This document shows positions 1-10,800 of a stretch of DNA of 64,000 nt, piece by piece. Position 1 is the first letter of the stretch, and every line of letters begins with the position of its first letter. Where the stretch lies: contig JALJCO010013423.1 of NCBI GenBank assembly GCA_023101725.1, positions 124,001-188,000 on the forward strand, written 5' to 3'. Source of the stretch: Atherinomorus stipes. Taxonomy: Eukaryota > Chordata > Actinopteri > Atheriniformes > Atherinidae. The position numbers were made by a program, and so were the translations under genes. The notes beneath the pieces are model-generated. The model was not told where the DNA came from, ran no database searches, and saw only the letters and a list, made by a program, of their open reading frames with translations.

Positions 1-572
1 TCTGAAACAGTGTTTAAGTCAACCAATGGCTTTGACTAACCTTGTCCAAGAAGAACCTAGAGAACGTTTTGAGTACATTATCTTGTGCACAGTGGTCTTG
101 TGAAGTTCTGGGTCTTTGACTTCTTGTCACCTCTGTGAAGCCTGCCACACCAGTGGAAATCTGGCCCAGTTAACTAGGTGGAAGCAATAAACCCTTTTGC
201 TGTGAGGCCCCTTGATCAGGGATTTTCTTTGGATGTCACACATCTCCAGGGACTTGGATTTGTACCCAGGCTGCTAAAAGTTCAATGCATGGCACTGTAG
301 CAAACTTTGGCTATACAGGGAACGCTCTGGCTTTTCCTGTAGCCAAAGAGAAATGAATGTGGTTTGGTGCACGGTTCGCTCTCAGATAGGAATATTGTTG
401 ACACTCTGAAACACTTGCATTTTAAAAGTGATGCATTTTGTACCATCAGACTCGTTAAAATTAGTTTGGAAGAAAACATTGCTGAATTTTACATGAGTTG
501 ATTCTTACAGTCAAGTCCAAGCACCAGGGCTCTGCAGCCAAAGATCACCAGAGAGTGATTCATCCATCCAAT

Positions 573-893
573 CTATTGATCCATTGCAGAAGATTCAATT
601 ATCTCTGAATGAAGTTGATGGAATATTTCTTCAGTATAACAGATCACTGCCACTGGTCCTTTGTGAAGTGACAGGAAATCAGACATGTCTTCAACCCTTA
701 CTCCAACACCTCCCTGTATCCTTCCTGGTTTCTGTGGATGATACACTCTGTGATGAGGGATGTACCAGGCTGGGATCCTGCTGATCTTATCTTCTGGAAC
801 CTTTTCTGCATCCACATGATATATTATGTCACTCACAGAGGTTGAATAATCCTTATGATATTGCTTATCCTCCTCAAATCCCTTTTTCATCAA
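573..893 (-). pseudogene. BEL/Pao-type retrotransposon reverse-transcriptase relic
   Basis: The minus-strand frame contains AEKVPEDK, AWYIPHHRVYHPQKPGRIQ and GPVAVICYTEEIFHQLHSE. This resembles the start of the reverse-transcriptase domain of BEL/Pao retrotransposons, where a PHH.V.HP.KPGK.R block precedes the first catalytic region. The motif after PGRIQ is scrambled and the frame closes at 573. Weaker, frame-shifted similarity may run on to about position 130. No LTRs or integrase were seen, so this is a decayed fragment. Confidence 0.6.
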
Positions 894-1267
894 GGTCTGA
901 GATGAGGACTCGCAGATATTTTATTGGCAGAGGAATTTCACAGTGGCATCTACTTTGAGTTAAATCCCTTCCTCCATGATCGATAAGGAACATAAAAGTG
1001 GGCATCCTTTACAGTTTTCTCACTGAAACCTGACTCAAGCATCGTATTTGTGTTTGCTGAAGTGAGCAACTCTAGCTTTGGTTTGACGTACGATATCCCA
1101 CAAAGGTGAGTACACCCCTCACATTTCACTGTGATCTAACTCTATCCCCTCCAAGGACAATCCTATGGAAACGAAACTTGGATATAACTTCCTGTAATCA
1201 GTGTCTAACTTGTTCAGCAGTGTAGATTAACTGTTCTCTGGAAATTACTCAACATATTTTCATGCAC
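894..1267. other. unassigned sequence
   Basis: No coding frame, RNA gene or repeat could be supported here. It may be further decayed retrotransposon next to the BEL/Pao relic, but I see no motif to show it. Confidence 0.3.
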
Positions 1268-1490
1268 AGGGAAAACTCCTGGGTTATTTCCTCAAACCCA
1301 TATTCTGGGTTATTTGGGTTTGGGTTAAAATTATGGGTTATTTAGTTCAGAGAATAACTTATTTTCTGGGTAACATGGCTAATATGTAATCCAATTCTGG
1401 AGTTGTTTTGGTTGTTATACAATTTCTGAGTTATTTTTCAAAGAATAACCCATTTTCTGGGTTATACAGTATAACCCTTGTTGTAGGTTA
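1268..1490. repeat. dispersed GGGTTATTT-type repeat
   Basis: The motif TGGGTTATTT and its complement recur through this stretch (for example 1271, 1297, 1325, 1462), giving a partly self-complementary sequence. Similar GGGTTATTT-rich repeats are common in fish genomes. No target-site duplication was found, so the ends are approximate. Confidence 0.45.
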
Positions 1491-2953
1491 GTTGGCCAGA
1501 GGAGGAAGAGACACCTCCTCCCCTCTCTCCCGTCGAAGACCATCCATCCGCCCCCCCTCCCCCTAGCCATTAGTTTTCACATATTCACCCACTCAACTGA
1601 ACCACCGCTGCTTGCTCCGTTTGGCCGTCATCTGTGCAACATCAGCAAACGAGTCCCAAGTTTGAGGATGTTGAATGATGGTTTTCAGTCCCTGCTAGTT
1701 TAGCACAGTTAGCATGTGGACTCACAAGTTTCTCAGCAATTTACTAGACTGTTGACTACAACGGGTTCAGGTAATGTATAGCAAGTAAATGTTCATGTTG
1801 TCTGAGAGTTGAACAGCCTTTGCTGAGAAATTACCACCGTTTAGTTTGTTAATGTTAACGTTGAGACGAGCACTATTGCACAATAGTTCAGGTTTGTTGG
1901 GGTTAGGGTTGTGTGCCAGGGTGTGTCGGTGCCACACAGAGGCAGCTGGCACACCTGGCTAACTACAACTGAGTGACCCCTCGCCCAGCAAGAATTGCGA
2001 GAATGCTAACTGCTGCTAAAAGCTATGAAACAGATACCTGGATGAACTGAATAGTTTTCAGAGTGTTGGAATAATGAAGCTGCTGCCTGTCCCATGCGTT
2101 TTGCCGAGCAGGCATTAGTCAGTTCCTATCCATTATTGTTGGACTCGTTTCCCAACATGAACCGTTCACTGTATTCTGGTAACACCGCCTGTTCCAGTCG
2201 CTGTGTGGACTCTGTTTCCAGCTGTAAACTGGGTTAAATCCACCAGCAGAGCCACGATGCTCTGAGAGACTGGACAACATCTATCTGCTCATCATTGAAA
2301 AAGAGCTGGTGGACAAACCGGACTCTGATGATAAAATAATAAATGCGTTAAGGCCAAGCGGCCGTCTCTGAACTTCAAACTGAGACCTGCAGTGCGCACA
2401 GCTGCTTTAATGTGTCCTTTTTTCTGCTGCTGAGCCTGATTAGTCAGATAAATAGCTGTTGATCATGCGTAATGTAGATACTTTATGGCTCTATGAGAGT
2501 GTATGTGCACATGGGAGTTTTATATTTCACTTCATCTTATTGGGCAGCAGTGTCTGTTAAGTTTTTGTTTGTGGCGCTAAGAGTTCACATGTGATGTCTT
2601 CACTGTTTGCAGGCGATCTAAGATTGCTAAAAAATCAGTAACAGGCGCAAACAGCAGAATTTAAATGGGGATTTAGCTGCACTACTTTGCCATGGAAAGT
2701 TGGAGAACATATGGTAAACAAAATGAAATTCGACCTGAAGGAGACAGAGATATGTGGAAGAGGTAAATACAATATAAAATAGGCTATAAAATGAGTAATA
2801 ATTTTCAATGATATATAAACAATACAGCAGGTTTCCCTGCAGAGCTCGAGCAGAGGCCCGTTTGGTCATGTATAAGGAGTTGCTGTTGAAGCAAGTAACA
2901 TTACGCACAGAATGCGCGCATGTGGCACAGTACCAGCAGCTTCAGCGCAGCAG
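1491..2953. other. upstream intergenic sequence, no gene seen
   Basis: Both strands were read; only short chance frames are present. There is a pyrimidine-rich patch near 1500-1560. Nothing resembling an exon of a neighbouring gene was recognised. Confidence 0.3.
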
Positions 2954-3028
2954 CGGGTCCAGAGAGGAGGAACCGGGTTCAGAGAGGAGGAACTGGGTCC
3001 AGAGAGGAGGAACCGGGTTCAGAGAGGA
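2954..3028. repeat. 20-bp minisatellite, about 3.75 copies
   Basis: A 20-bp unit (AGAGAGGAGGAACCGGGTTC with C/T changes) is repeated head to tail. It keeps two overlapping frames open on the + strand, which produces spurious peptides rich in REEE and GSR. Confidence 0.85.
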
Positions 3029-4379
3029 GCAGCACTGAGAGGAGCCAAGCTAAAAATGGGAGACTGAGGAAAAATGGAATTCCATCCATCCGGTTTCTCA
3101 AGTTTTTACACTAATATCCTTACAAATAAGCAGTAAGAGAACAACTGCGTCTTCACTTTATTTTTTTCCCTTGGTCATGTTGGGGATGTAGACGTGGGCA
3201 AGTGGGCCCCTTCATGGCCGTGGGCTGAGGCGGCAGCACCCTCTGCACCCCCGCCCTCTCCGCTACAGATGTGCGGTTAATCCTCTCATCTCTGGATCCA
3301 CTGGCGTCCGCTCAGCGTCAGGCCCGGAGGCTAAACCGAAGGCTGTATTACGGACACACTGCACGCGGAAGCGCGCCGAAGCACTGCAGATTTATTTCTG
3401 CGCACATGTTAACAGATGTTGTCGACCACATCAGGCGCCGTGTGGTGCACCGTGGCGCGCGCCATGGAGCGATCTTTCAGCTTTTGTCCTATTTCCTACA
3501 CAAAGAAGGAATAGAGTTCTGGATACAGTTCTTTGGAGAGCTGAAAGATGAAGGCCTTTTCTGGGGGGACTTCCTGGACATAAGGTTACTCCTTTTTGTT
3601 GGCGCTGTTGCATCAGGATGACGCAGATTAGAGAGAAAACATTCTGTTTGGGTGCAGAGTTCGAAGTTTGTTCTCCTGGAAACACCCCACAAAGGGGAAA
3701 TCTACAAATAATCCACTCTCAGGTTATATTAACTTTCCTTGAGGTTCCTGATATTTTGTCAATTAAATTAATATCACCTAGTGGTCAGCGTTGTGTTTTT
3801 ATTGATTTATTACACATAATATCAACAACGCAGGTGATCCGTTTCTTTCAGCACCCTGGACAGCAACATTGTTTATTGTGTACTGTGAACCAATAGTGAC
3901 CACTTGTTTTTTTTTTATTTGTTTGTTTGTTTGTTTATTTTCTGTTGTTTTTAAAAGACTTTCTGTCCATCTGTGATATGTTTTATATCAGCTGCATACA
4001 GCAGACTAGTAGCTGAATGTTCGTGACAGTTACCCTGTTTTTGGCCTCATGCATGCAAGACTGCGCAGTGCGCACGCAAGCTGCGGTGCGCGACCGAAAA
4101 TGAGGCTCCCTCTAAAGCCCACATGTATTTCTAATACATAGGGTTGAAATAAAATGAAATCAAGTCTATATTCTCTACTTATACGACTCATACTATCTCG
4201 TTCCCACGCATTACTCGTGGCCACGAGTTGACATCTTGTGAACTTTTTTTCTGTCCATGTCACCAGACGGGCTCCGTACCTTTGCATTTATTTATTTATT
4301 TATTTTAAGTTTTTGCTCTTATGTGCGGGGGCGGAACTTTGGTTGTGGTTTCAAAATAAAAGTTACAAAATAAAAGCCT
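3029..4379. other. upstream sequence with simple repeats, no gene seen
   Basis: Contains a CpG-rich patch (about 3280-3480), a GTTT tetranucleotide run (about 3918-3941) and a TTTA run (about 4286-4304). Short frames on both strands have no recognisable domain. Confidence 0.3.
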
Positions 4380-4645
4380 TGCGCGCCTCCGTTGCGCATT
4401 TCCTTTTTCATGACGTCACTTCTGGATGTCAATATGCGGCTCGGTGCGGCGCTGGGAAACAGGACCACTGGAAAGATGTAAACCAAGCAACCAGCGAAGA
4501 CCACCGCCACCAGACGCAGGACCTCACTGAGAGAGAGACGGTTTCTTTGTTCCGTTCAGCGGGACGACGCCAGCGGGCGGCTCGTCGGGTCGTTGTCTCC
4601 GAAGCGGCGGAGCGCCTGCCTCAAGCAGCCATCTTTTGTGAGAGA
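4380..4645 (+). promoter_or_regulatory. atrn promoter/leader, CpG-rich, with CRE and YY1-like sites
   Basis: This GC- and CpG-rich stretch directly precedes the attractin start codon and stands out from the AT-rich surroundings. It contains a perfect CRE palindrome TGACGTCA at 4411-4418, and GCAGCCATCTT at 4625-4635, the reverse complement of an AAGATGGC (YY1-type) core often found near vertebrate start sites. No TATA box is evident. The transcription start cannot be placed from sequence alone; the leader probably lies within about 4420-4645. The start codon at 4646 has A at -3. The frame stays open upstream to an ATG at 4238, but that stretch is low-complexity and does not look like protein. 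Confidence 0.6.
4476..4481 (+). promoter_or_regulatory. minimal start-stop uORF (ATG TAA) in the probable leader
   Basis: ATG at 4476-4478 is followed immediately by TAA, 165 nt before the attractin start codon. If the transcript begins upstream of it, this start-stop element could stall scanning ribosomes and damp translation. Whether it lies within the transcript is not shown by the sequence. Confidence 0.35.
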
Positions 4646-4878
4646 ATGTACGGGGCGACGCGGTGGGCCTGCTCGGGCTCCGGCCGGAGCTCGTTGATGC
4701 TCACGACTGCGCTGCTGCTCCCGGCTGTCGTGCTGCTCTCCGGGCTTCCCGGCGTCACCGAGGCGAAGGAATGCGACAAACCGTGTATGAACGGACAGTG
4801 TAACCCCGCCACGGGCAGCTGTGTGTGCTCCCCCGGCTGGGTTGGGGACCAATGCCAGCACTGCGGAGGGCGATTCAG
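4646..4878 (+). CDS. atrn: atrn exon 1: signal peptide and first EGF-like unit
   Basis: Encodes residues 1-77 plus two bases of codon 78. A short basic N-region is followed by a hydrophobic core rich in L, V and A (about residues 17-35), then a likely cleavage site before KECDKPC. The EGF-like unit has six cysteines ending in [15 protein letters not shown]. The exon ends AG|GTACCG in phase 2, and the next residue is completed by exon 2. The N-terminus is shorter than in mammals, where extra low-complexity sequence precedes the EGF unit. I chose 4646 because it lies just before the hydrophobic core and has A at -3; the only other in-frame ATG (4238) would add an implausible leader. Confidence 0.93.
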
Positions 4879-7800
4879 GTACCGAACACACGGATAGAAT
4901 AAAGCTGCTTTTATCAGAGACACTGGCTTTGCAAAGAGCCTCCTCTTCTGCTTTGAGCCAAACGTTTGCTGTTGCTGAGCTCAGCTTCATGGGCAAGCGG
5001 TGTGCTGCACACCTGAGAAATAAAACACCGGTCTGCTACAACCAGTACTACACCTCCTAACGTTACTACAACAGTACACATCTCTTGCACCAAATACTAC
5101 ATGTTCATGACTAGGGATGGGCGATATGGACTAAAAAATATATCACGATAATTTCTCTTATTTATCACGGTAATGATAAGTGACGATAAAAACTATCAGC
5201 AAAATATTTTGTATTATATATCTGTCACTAAATTCTGTCTTGAAAGCCCTACAAAATACTAGCAGCCACTAAACTATATCAATTAAGTTCAAGTAGTGCA
5301 CCTGTATTGCAAAACTGTAGTGACACCAAGCAAACAAGTCTGAAATATGAGAGACCAAATTCCACATTTATTTAAACGATGCAAACAGCGAAACTAACTC
5401 GGCTTATGAAAACAAAGTAGTGCAACTGCAAACACAACCTGGTAAATTGTCATCTCACGATAAAAACGATAAATTCAAATTGTAATTGTGGGGAAGTTCT
5501 TTGACGATATATCGCACACGATAAAATATCGCCCATCCCTATTCATGACTATAATGAAGGTGTGTAATCTGCAACCTGTTACTGCAACCAGTGATTCTTT
5601 ATGGATCCTGCAACACATGATCTGATTTATGCAAATATTCTCATGGAACAATTAAATATTGTCATGTTTGTCTGAACTGCAGCCTTTAACTCAATGCTTT
5701 TACTCTCAGAGTGGCTGGAAACTGTCACATTCACCTGTTTTACTTTGTACGCAGTATTACTACCTCACCAGGTTATTAATCTGTTACTGTACTAGTACAT
5801 ATCTGTTGGCCTTGTCCCCTGTACTGATCTAAAGTTGTTGTTGCTGGATATCTCTGCTGGGCGTGAAGTTAGACTGTTATTTTGTTATTTTATCCAGCTG
5901 ACAAACAGAGAGTATTTCAGGTTTAAAGTTCAGTGTGAGGGAAGAGAGTGGTTTTCTCACCTGGTGTTAATATCAGGTAAATTCACCCTCAGGTGGCTTC
6001 ATTAGTTTAACTAAAACTGAGCTAAATGGAAGAGGCAGTGCATGAAAAGCTAACTATGCCCCAGGATTTAACACTGTGGCAGCATGCTTCCTTTTTTTTC
6101 TCCTACAGTAGTCATTTTCTCTATAATACTATCAGTCTCTTGCGTTGTGGAGGAATTTTCTTCCCACAGGTTGATTCAGGTTTCCGGGCTTTCGTTGCAC
6201 GACTCTCTTCAGGTTTATTTTAATTTAGGTCGTTGAGGGCTGGACTTTGGACCATTGCAACATCCTCATGATTTTTATTTCAGCCATTCTGTTAGATTTG
6301 CAGCTCTGCCAAGGAGGTGATATAATTGCTCGTGTTTATCTGTCCGTAACAAAGTCTGAAAAGTTGTGAACGGATTTGGATGAAATTTTCTGGGAAAGCT
6401 GATGGTGGCACAAAGAAAAACTGATAAAACTTTTGTGTTGATCCAGATCACCGGTTCTTTTTGGGAGGATTCTTTATCATTGCGAGAAAGGGCCACACGC
6501 GGGGAACTGAGCTGATTGGTGGAAGTCTGCGCTGTACGAGTGCTTTTCTGGTTTGAGATTGTTGTCTTGTTGTTTGGCTCAGTTTCAGGCCTCATGTTTG
6601 ACTCTGAATACTTCAGTATACAGAAACGTTTGTGGTCCACTCATGTCTGGAGGGTGTCAAAGTCCTGCAGGTTCACAATAAGCCCAAATCATCACTCTTC
6701 CACCGATGTGCCTGACAGTTGGTAACCAAGTTTTTATGCTGAGAAACTTTTCATTTTGGTTTCCTCTGCCTGTAAACCATGTGTCAGAGGTCTTGTAGTT
6801 GATTGAGATGCAGGCAGAAGAGGCTTTTCTTCCACAGTCCCTCCAAACACACCACACCTGCTCACTTACTAATCATACTGTTGTAAACCTGAACATGTAA
6901 CGCGCTAACCGAGGCCTGGAGAGTGACATGTAGCTCTTTGGTTCTTGCTGCTGCTGATTTTATCAAGTGTGTTTAGTTCCCGGCACCTAACTGAGCGCAC
7001 TGTTTGTCAGTTCCTTCCTCTAAATTAAGAAATAAAAAAAGAGCGATGTAGTTGCTGAACCTCAGAGGTAGGAGGCAGAGAAAGAAGGTGTCATTTCATA
7101 GTTTGGTGTCAGATTTAGGAAGCAAGTTTCCGTGCAGCTCCACCGTCTTATTCAAGCATCACTTCACGACACCGAGGTTCCGGCTGCAGCTTTCACGTCA
7201 GCCTTCCTCGGATGAAATCGGTGCGGGTTGTGTTATTAGCCACCTTGTGCAGGATTATTTCCATCTGCCAACTTGTGATAAACAAGCAGTGAATTAAAAC
7301 ATCAACTTCATCTCCTTCTCTGGACTCGAGCTGCAACACCTTCCTTTAGTTGTGATTGTTGGTAAACTGATCTACCAGATTTGGAAGTAATCTGGTCAGT
7401 GCAGCTGAAATGTGCCCTGTAGGCTCGCTTTCTAAGGAAATCCAGAGCATTTAGTATATGCTTCATTTTTAAGTTCTGTAGGTTGTGTCATGCTGTCTCA
7501 GCTCAGTGCCAGGCTGTCTGAGAGGAAAGCCGAAGCAGCAGAGGAACCGGGGGGGTATGCACGCTCAGCAGTCAGTCATGGTCGGGGGGGGAAAGGAGCC
7601 TGGATCTCCACGTTAGCCGAGCAGGTGGAGCCTCTCTGGATGAAATGACTCGTCTTGGTTGTGGTTAGACAGCAGGCTTGCTGCTTTCCAGCAGCAGTTA
7701 TGACCGTGTATAAAAGTATCGATTATAATGTTATAAATCTGATGGGATTTGATTCGTATTGGACATTGCTTTGAAATTTAGCCGTTAACCTTATTTTAGC

Positions 7801-10800
7801 ACAAAGTTGGCTTCAGATTGGACCTGAGTGCCCTCAGAGATAATCATGTTGGCTTGTTATTGGCTTATTCCTTTTCCATGGAACAGAGAAGTCAGCAGAC
7901 TGCTAAATCTGTGATACTGTCATATATACATGTACAATGAGATTAAAATCAGTCTCATTACTGAATCAGTGTGATAAACTTTGCACAAAAAGTGAAGAAA
8001 TGAGTGTAACTGCTGTCTGCAGCCTGGACTTGTTCAGGTTCCAGACGGGCCTGATGGGGAAGTACTCCCGTTAAAAGCCTGATCAGAATAAACATGCTTC
8101 ATGGGATGCGCGATATAATTGGCCCTAGGGCTGGGAAAAAAAATGTATACACTGAAATATCGCAATATTTTCATATGCTGATATATTGATATGTAAAAAT
8201 GTGGTATAGATCCATTTTACTAATGAAATCTCGCAGGTTTTTGTGAAATCTCGCAAGATTTCACCGTTATCTTACGAAATCTGGCGAGATTTCGTTGGTA
8301 AAATAGATCAATATTGCATTTTTGAATCTCTATATGAAATCTGCATATGAAAATATCGCAATATTTTCAGTGTATCGTTTTTTTTTCTCCCAGCCCTAAT
8401 CGGCCCCCCTGTCAGTATCGGCCCATATCGGCATTAAAACTGAGTACCAGACAACGGCCACCCCACCGATATTTAACCAATATTTAACTGATATTTAACT
8501 GATCAGGCTGCTGTTTCTAAAGTCTAAAAAAAACCCCAAACTTATTCTTGTTCAAAAACTTCTTTTTTACAGACTTTAAAACTTCTAAAGACTAGGGATG
8601 GGAAAAAATATCGATACACTGAAATATCGCGATATTTTAAAATGCTGATGTCATATTACATTTAAAAACGCTGTATCGATCCATTTTTCCAACGAAATCT
8701 CGCAATATTTAATCGTTCTGTTATGAAACCTTGCGAGAATTCACAAAAATTTTGCGATATTTTCAAAAACTGATACCATATTGACATTTAAAAATGCGAC
8801 ATCGACCTGTTTTACTAATGAAATCTTGTGATATTTTATAGTTCTGTTACGAAATCTTGCAAGAATTTAGAAAATATGAGATTTTGTAACAGAATGATGA
8901 AAGCTTGCGAGTTTCGGTTAGTAAAATGGATCGATACCATGTTTTTAAATATCGATTTGTAATTGGCATATGAAAAAATTCGCAATATTCCAGTGTATCG
9001 CTATTTTTTTTCCACCCCTATTTTTCAAGTGTTGGAAACGAATAACAAAACCGTATTTGCAATGATTGCTTATTTTTTTCAGCTTTAATATTGGTATCGA
9101 TATCGGTTATCGGCCACATGAGTTTTAAAATATCGGCAAATCGGATATCGGCCAAAATTTCAATATCGTGCCTCCCTAGTAAACACACCAGTCAGTGGAT
9201 TCTGATCACACTCATGAGTGGTTTCTGCTCTCATCAGTGTGCATGAAAAGACATTTTCTAAAATTCAGGGAGAAATGATCAGATGGAGCGTGCTTGCTCC
9301 ATCTGCCATGCATCAAAGCTGTGTTGCAGTTTTTATTGTTGGGTTTACTCTAAGTATATTCAATAAGCAAACATACAAACAAAGAAGTTGTGTAGTGGAA
9401 GATGGGTCGACCCAAACACCCGAATAGGTCTGGCCAGTGTGGGATATAAATGCACTGCTTAAGATTTTAAAATAATCTTAAGCCTGGAGAGGTGGACAAT
9501 TCTGCACAGTTTGGTGATTTATTCCCTTGAAATGTGATGCATGTGAGGCACGTAACAGTATAAAAATGTCATATCATGGTTATTGTGACCTAAATTATAA
9601 CAATTATCATTTTTTATTGTTGAAATGTGCTCAAAATATTTAAAACTTACTTATACTCACACTGAAATCATTTCACCGACATTTATAAGATAAAAAACAA
9701 GTTAACATACAAAAATAAATAAATATACAAAAATAAATAGTTTCCTCCCAGCTTCCTTAAAAAATCCAGAATACATTCAGACTTTGCGTCCAACTGTTTT
9801 AAATTGTATCTGACAGACTGCTGCTGTTCCAAATCACGGAGTTTTCAAAGTGCGATAGTCACGATTTTCCGATAATTCATATCTGAAACTGTAATACTAA
9901 CCAGGGATGCACGATAACCATTTTTTAAAACCAATACCGATAACCGATAAATTTCAGCTCCTAAAGGCCGATACCGATAATACACATGCATACCTAACTA
10001 TACCAAATCAAAAATTCCAACTGTATAGGTTAGTTTGTGTCTTAAATAAGAAGGGAAAGTGGTTTGGAAGCAGTTTTGGGTCTCTCCTGTGAAGCAGCAG
10101 CTTTATTTCCCCAATTGCAGTATCTCAGTGAGAAAAGCATAAAGTGGGATTTTCAACTTCTGCATGTCCGATCTTAAAAATTCCAACTTTATGGGACATA
10201 AGTTATCGGGGTAAGTCGTCATGATATCGGACTTATCAGAATGATGTCATAATTTCCTGTTATCTGCCTGGGAATTATTAGGGCTGTGAAAAAAATCGAT
10301 ATACTGAAATATCGCGATATTTTCATATGCTTTTATAATATTGATATGCAAAAATGTGGTATAGATCTATTTTACTAATAAAATCTCGCAAGATTTCGTT
10401 CAGTCACGAAATCTTGTGGGTTTTCATGAAATCTCGCGAGATTTTGCCATTATCTTACAAAATCTCGCGAGATTTCATTGGTAAAATAGATCAATATTGC
10501 ATTTTTGAATCTCTATATGAAATCTGCATATGAAAATATCGCAATATTTCAGTGTATCGATTTTTTTTCCCCAGCCCTAATAATTATCGACCCGATAATT
10601 ATCGTGCATCCCTAATACTAACCTTCAGGAAATATATTGCGATTTATCTTTTTTTATTGGTAAATGTCGCATCTCGACCATGTAAACAGAAGAACTGGTT
10701 CAGAGTCGGCATTAGGTACATGTCTGCACCGATCCAGTTTTTTCTGATCCATACCGATACCTGGGCTGAGTGTATCGACTGACACCAGATACTGATCTGA

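Larger units (their letters stand above)
8101..9179. mobile_element. hAT-like element interrupted by two foldback MITEs
   Basis: The ends GGGATGCGCGATATAA (about 8103) and ATATCGTGCCTCCCTAG (to 9179) are inverted copies of the GGGATGCACGATAT hAT-type terminal repeat. The outer element is recognisable at 8400-8590 and 9020-9179 and shares its sequence with 41318-42024 and, reversed, with 31017-31558. The inner blocks at 8126-8398 and about 8592-9019 are separate insertions. Confidence 0.7.
9544..10677. mobile_element. outer hAT-like element, copy of 48746-49515, split by insertions
   Basis: The left part (9544-9893) and right part (10623-10677) match the element at 48746-49515: both start with AGGCA(C/T)GTAAC and end with a GCGATTTATC or CCGATTTATC-type segment. 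The copy is split by the element at 9902-10614. The target is seen uninterrupted in the other copy as CATACTAATTGTCAGG. Confidence 0.7.

Noticed and set aside
4556..4996. Minus-strand frames of 100-146 codons over exon 1
   Set aside because: Shadows of the GC-rich attractin exon 1.
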